Source: Vanessa cardui (lineage: Eukaryota; Arthropoda; Insecta; Lepidoptera; Nymphalidae). From it: a stretch of DNA of 64,000 bases. The notes under the pieces are model-generated. The model saw only the letters and a list, made by a program, of their open reading frames with translations, searched no databases and was not told the DNA's origin. Position numbers and translations under genes: made by a program. Positions 59,717 through 64,000 of this stretch are shown piece by piece (the stretch's first letter is position 1; every line of letters starts with the position of its first letter). The stretch lies in assembly GCF_905220365.1 (NCBI RefSeq), contig NC_061136.1, forward strand, positions 6,737,702 to 6,801,701, written 5' to 3'.

Positions 59717-62700
59717 TCACAGTTTAGCTTCACTCACTCCAACTGCGCTCTCATTGGCCTTTCCCTGCGATAGCTCATTCGCGGCTATATCTAATGAACC
59801 ATTTTTACTTAATCCACATAGAGAGAACAATCTACTGGATGCGTCTCGCTTCTTTACACAATATAATATGAACATCAACAAGGTTAATATAACAACAATA
59901 ATTCCAACAATAATTGGAGCACTTGTGTCCATGTCTTCGTTATCCCTTACTAGTTTAGCGGTTTCCTCCTTGAGAAAATCATTAAGTCCTGAAAAATATT
60001 CTATAATACCTTTTGTAGACAGTTCACTTTCCCCTGTCATATTATATAATACCGTTTGCCAGTCTTCGCTTGCACCGAGAGACATCCCATTACTAAAACC
60101 AAAAATAATTTATCGAAATCATTTAATACATTATAAAAACGCCTTAAGTGCTGTTTGGAAAATTGGAATAACCTAAAACTTTATATGTCAATGTGTGAAT
60201 TGATTTGGAAAACCACACGGTCATGGAAAATGTTTTGGACATGGAAAATGTTTTGGACTAGACACAGACGTATGTTTGTTTAAACTAAAGTAGTAGATTC
60301 ATTTGTTGTATTGTTTTTCATGTTCTTCGATATTTGTTTTATTTTATTTATAATAGTTTAATCGACTATTGCACCACCTTTTGGTAAGTGGTCTCTGCTG
60401 TTTATTGACAGTGACACTTTAAAAAATAATAATCATTCCTTAAATCGGCAATGGACCAACGACCTTGTAAACCAAGAAGTTATATATGTGTTTTTGTTAC
60501 CCTTGTCCATTACTTGCTTAAATTGAATGTATTGTTTGCATTAATTTATCTATAGCGACACGTTTAAAAAAAATAATAGTAAAAACTTCTTGCTAGGATG
60601 TTAATGAAACTTTTGTTTTTATTGTTTCGCTTAAGTGATGACTTTGATATATTTTTTTGTCATTAATAAACCAGTATAAGCCTTTCCTATTGATTTTTAA
60701 AATATGCCATGACCTCATAAACAACCCAGACCTAGGTAAAAAGCGAAATAAAAAACCTTGAAAATGTTAAAATATTTTACAGAGGAAGTTATCTCGTTAG
60801 GGTCATGGTTATATTAAAATACGCATCATTATTAATCTCTACAAAACAAGATCCTTCCTATAGATGTTTCTTATAGACCTTAAGGAAGTAAGTTCGTACC
60901 TCAACAGTTTTCCCGCTTCCTTGTCGCCGTATATGGAGCATTCGTGCAGAGGTCCCGTATGATTTGCTTTCTTGCATAATGATAATAGTATTTGAAATTC
61001 CAGAATATGTGAAATGAAGTATCTAAAAAAGAAATTAAAAACTAAACTGAAAGGTAAAAGTCTGTTATTAATACGAAAGTGAGTTGAGTAATTTACTATG
61101 TGTTAGATAATGAACCAATCATCATTTTCATATAAATCATCAGGAGTATATAAAAGGACATAGGATACTTGGCACTCTCACAAACAGCTGAAGGTACGGG
61201 TGAAAACTACTACTTAACTATTTATACACATACATACTTATACTACTAATACATATTATATTTGTATACAATTACTTATTTGAATCTTATACGATATTCC
61301 ATGGCGTAGTTAAATGGAAAAATTTTACTAAATACTTATATTTTTTTATTTTTTCTTAATATACTTCAATATCGAATTAGGTGATATATTAAATAACCTA
61401 ATTTTGTTTACATTCTTTATTGAGACCAACAACCAAATATATGTTTTCCATGTGTTATGAAGTGTTTTCTTTTTTATCAAATAAGGCCTTCAAAAAACGG
61501 ATTAGTTTCAAGTGACGCCTGGTAGAATAATGTATTTTAACATGCCAAAGAAAATCATACGTAAAATTTTATGAATTCACGATAACTCTTACTTCGCACA
61601 ATCAATTAAAGTTTGAGATGTTTTAATTAACAAATCAATTATTAGTGAAACAATTCAAGAATGTAAACGCAATATGCCACGCCAAGAACGCTCAGATAAG
61701 CATTAACAGGTTATAAGCGTCAAATAGTAATAATTTCGAATAACTTTTTAATGTAACCATTTATAAACTAATAAAAAATTAAAATCTTATATCAAATTAA
61801 ATACTTTTTAATATTTAAAAAATTTAAAAGCGAGGGCGTTACTTTATTCCCTACTTCTCAGTATTCTGGATGTCACCATCAGCCAATCACAATCCATTGT
61901 TGGACAAAGGTACAGAAAACTTCGCGATTCTTGGCCTTCTTCATCTTGTCAGGTACCGCCTCCTTCGTCAAGTCATCGAGGTACTTAGAAGGAGGACATC
62001 CATAACGGTGTTTATCAGTATAAGACCTCTATTCTAGGGTTCATTTGCTCCAAAAAACATTCAACATATATGAAGCTTAAACATATATGACTGAAGGGAT
62101 AGTAGATGGATCACCATCACATCAGTCTGTTAATTATTTTTAATCATATTTAAAGATACACGAGCATAACTTGCTCCAATGCTCGATGAGTGGCCTTCGA
62201 TTCTCCATGCTTTGGCATCACACCATGATTTAGCAGGTTCCTACCATGATATTTGTTGAATAGCGATGTTTGAAAACTTTTGCTTACAAGCATTGCAATA
62301 CTAAAAAAACTCGACAAAATTTGATAATTTTGACCAAAATCCCAACAGAATTGAAAAGAAATTTTTCGATCGGAATGCTTATTTTGAGTATCTTGTTCAC
62401 CGTTCTAGTCAGTATGATTCAATATTATTTTGAATACTGATAACATGCTCAATAAAAAAGATAAATATTGATACAAATTTAAGAAGTAGTATCCGTGATT
62501 AAGATTCAAATAAGAATTAATCAGACATAATCAGGTAACTGTATATCGATGCAAGAGACTATATCCACATAATATTGAAAACCAAACTTGTTAAAAGTGG
62601 GCATTGACCGAATGTGAATGTCACATAATACCTATTATACACTGGTTGGTTTGATTTTTATTCCTATAAATAATTTAATGTCTCATAAATACTAACAAGG

Positions 62701-63765
62701 CATGAAATACACTGTTTTTAATAAATACTTTCACTTTTTTGAGTAAATATTTCATTATTTATAAATAAAAAAAGAGTAACTACTGAGTTTCCTACCGATT
62801 CTTCTCGGTAGAATCTACTTTCCGAACCGGTGGTGGCTTCACTTAATTGTTAAATGACGATCAAAAGTAAAAGCCTACTTGAATAAAGTTTATTTTGATT
62901 TTGATTTTTGAATATGTACAACATTATTTAGCCAGAATAAAATGGGCCTTGGATCAATCTTTATTTATATTATCAGCTTAAATAAAACGGGTTTCCGTTC
63001 AATCTTTATTGTTATTTTGTTTCCAAATACCCGATAACGTATGGTTCTTGAACCATTTGGTCATAAAAACTACTTATTACAACTCCTTGTGCGTATAATT
63101 GGAACATGACAAGGCCTATTTTTAAGCAATACAAAAGACAAGCTTGTCATGTCAATATTCCAAATTTTAAACAGAGAATGTTATTCACATATTAATATCA
63201 CAAAAAAACCTTTTCCGAAAAGCAATGCATGTTCTTCTTGTATATGTTTTATTTGTTTTGTTATTGTAGCGTAATTTTAGCAAGGCATATAAAAAGTCTA
63301 TTATTTAATTATCTAAATGGACGAAGCAAAAATAATAAAAATGTAAATGAATATTACTTATAGATATCAGGTTATAAATTTTAATACTTGTTTTATTTTT
63401 GTTATATATAAATGTTACCCTAAAAACTTACACTTACCTTTGAAAAACTTGTATATAAGAACCTCTTTAGATAATCATCTCTAGAATAATATAAGTGTAC
63501 TTATCTTATATTTGTGTCACAGTTTCGAAAATACAATTTTTAAATAAGTAAACGTAAAGTAACAGCCTGTAAATGTCCTATTGCCTCAAGCCTCCAAGGG
63601 AAGGAAATGTTAAATGCCAAGGGGAACAAAATGTTTAAATATAGAATATAATAAAAAAAACCTTACGTAATATATTGGACGTGAGAAACCACGTGATACT
63701 TGGCAGCAGGATCCAAGTCACTTTCATTTCGAGGAACGGGTGGTGATATACCTGTCTCTTTTATC
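59717..63765 (-). CDS. Angiotensin-converting-enzyme-like protein, membrane-anchored, 3' exons only
   Basis: Three last exons of a peptidase-M2 gene are visible: 63765-63667, 61022-60900 and 60092-59717, with phases that join cleanly. The first gives ISPPVPRNESDLDPAAKYHV, then VSHVQYI. The second gives YFISHILEFQILLSLC and NHTGPLHECSIYGDKEAGKL, a close match to the conserved end of the ACE catalytic domain. The third gives SLGASEDWQTVLYNMTG, a membrane span (APIIVGIIVVILTLLMFILY) and a 35-residue tail. A carboxyl anchor is known in mammalian ACE but many insect ACEs are secreted. The Lys, His and Tyr-x-x-Tyr positions of the substrate pocket are kept. The arginine usually between the two tyrosines (chloride ligand) is Thr, encoded across the splice. 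The zinc-binding HExxH exon lies beyond 64000, so activity cannot be judged. It may be an Ance-3-like member. Confidence 0.87.
60376..60490 (+). repeat. Nymphalid-type repeat, decayed fragment
   Basis: 'caccttttggtaagtggtct', 'tattgacagtgacac' and 'aatcggcaatggaccaacga' follow the family's 5' half with many changes. It lies in the last intron of the ACE-like gene. Confidence 0.6.
61860..62260 (-). mobile_element. Possible RTE-type LINE debris
   Basis: 'agccaatcacaatccattgt', 'aaggaggacatccataacgg' and 'ctattctagggttcatttgc' resemble reversed RTE 3' coding text and its neighbours in other Lepidoptera. It is too decayed for a firm call. It lies in an ACE-like intron. Confidence 0.35.
62766..62915 (+). 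mobile_element. LINE 3' end (same family as 41205-41640)
   Basis: 'gagtaactactgagtttcct', 'tcttctcggtagaatctact', 'ccgaaccggtggtggcttca' and the final 'gattttgattttt' tail are the 3' terminus of the LINE family also seen at 41515-41640. It is severely 5'-truncated, typical of LINE insertion. Confidence 0.8.
63553..63600 (-). mobile_element. Metulj-like SINE tail fragment
   Basis: 'gtaaagtaacagcctgtaaa' followed by a degraded 'cctccaaggg' matches the SINE 3' end at 30893. Confidence 0.5.
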
Positions 63766-64000
63766 CTGGAATTGAAATAATATATTACTATTTAGTGTCG
63801 CAAAATGTTTTCTTTTCTTTCAATACTTATGTAGAAAAATTTATGTTGTTTAAAATGTTGCTCATTAGATTATGAAATGAAAGAAAAACAAGTGCACTTG
63901 TTCATCTGGGAATGAGATTCTTGCTTTCACATAACGAAATTATATTATTTTATAGTATTAAAACAAAATTTGCAATAAATGACATTAAAAAAATGCTGCT

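Overview
The window looks like nuclear DNA of a lepidopteran, probably a nymphalid butterfly. It is AT-rich, its genes are split by introns with GT-AG borders, and it carries many lepidopteran repeat families: a tRNA-derived SINE of the type called Metulj in Heliconius, a roughly 270-bp repeat with a 'ggccacctgatggtaagtgg' core, several short Helitrons ending in CTAG, a mariner, and Jockey-, RTE- and CR1/Jockey-like LINE debris. The order call is firm. The family call is an inference from repeats recalled without a database search.

Layout. 1-5.3 kb: a decayed LINE, then a spliced small-protein gene with one transmembrane exon (4170-5119). 5.3-11.4 kb: a MITE, two SINEs with target-site duplications, and a second small-protein gene whose transmembrane exon (9618-9721) resembles the first. 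11.4-13.9 kb: a complete five-exon gustatory receptor gene with a visible TATA/Inr promoter. 14-19.5 kb: a nearly full-length mariner with a broken transposase, and an RTE fragment. 19.6-22.8 kb: a complete five-exon gene for a proline-rich DM9-repeat protein. 26.3-32.5 kb, minus strand: a complete seven-coding-exon SLC46-like (proton-coupled folate transporter family) carrier. 32.5-46 kb: gene-poor, with repeats, three large inverted repeats and one orphan exon that may belong to a second SLC46-like gene. 46-54 kb: a nested transposon block around an almost intact Helitron (Rep-helicase) broken by a 4-bp deletion and a short insertion, flanked by RTE and Jockey fragments. 54-59.7 kb: a MITE, repeats and a GC-rich candidate first exon on the minus strand. 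59.7-63.8 kb, minus strand: the last three exons of a membrane-anchored angiotensin-converting-enzyme-like gene that continues past the window.

The host genes do not form an obvious pathway; they are unrelated neighbours separated by transposon-filled sequence. Exon borders below were set by hand from splice consensus and codon phase. For the receptor, DM9, SLC46 and ACE-like genes every internal junction keeps frame. The least described items are the paired small transmembrane-protein genes, the ACE-like tail that appears to lack the usual chloride-binding arginine, and several perfect fold-back structures.
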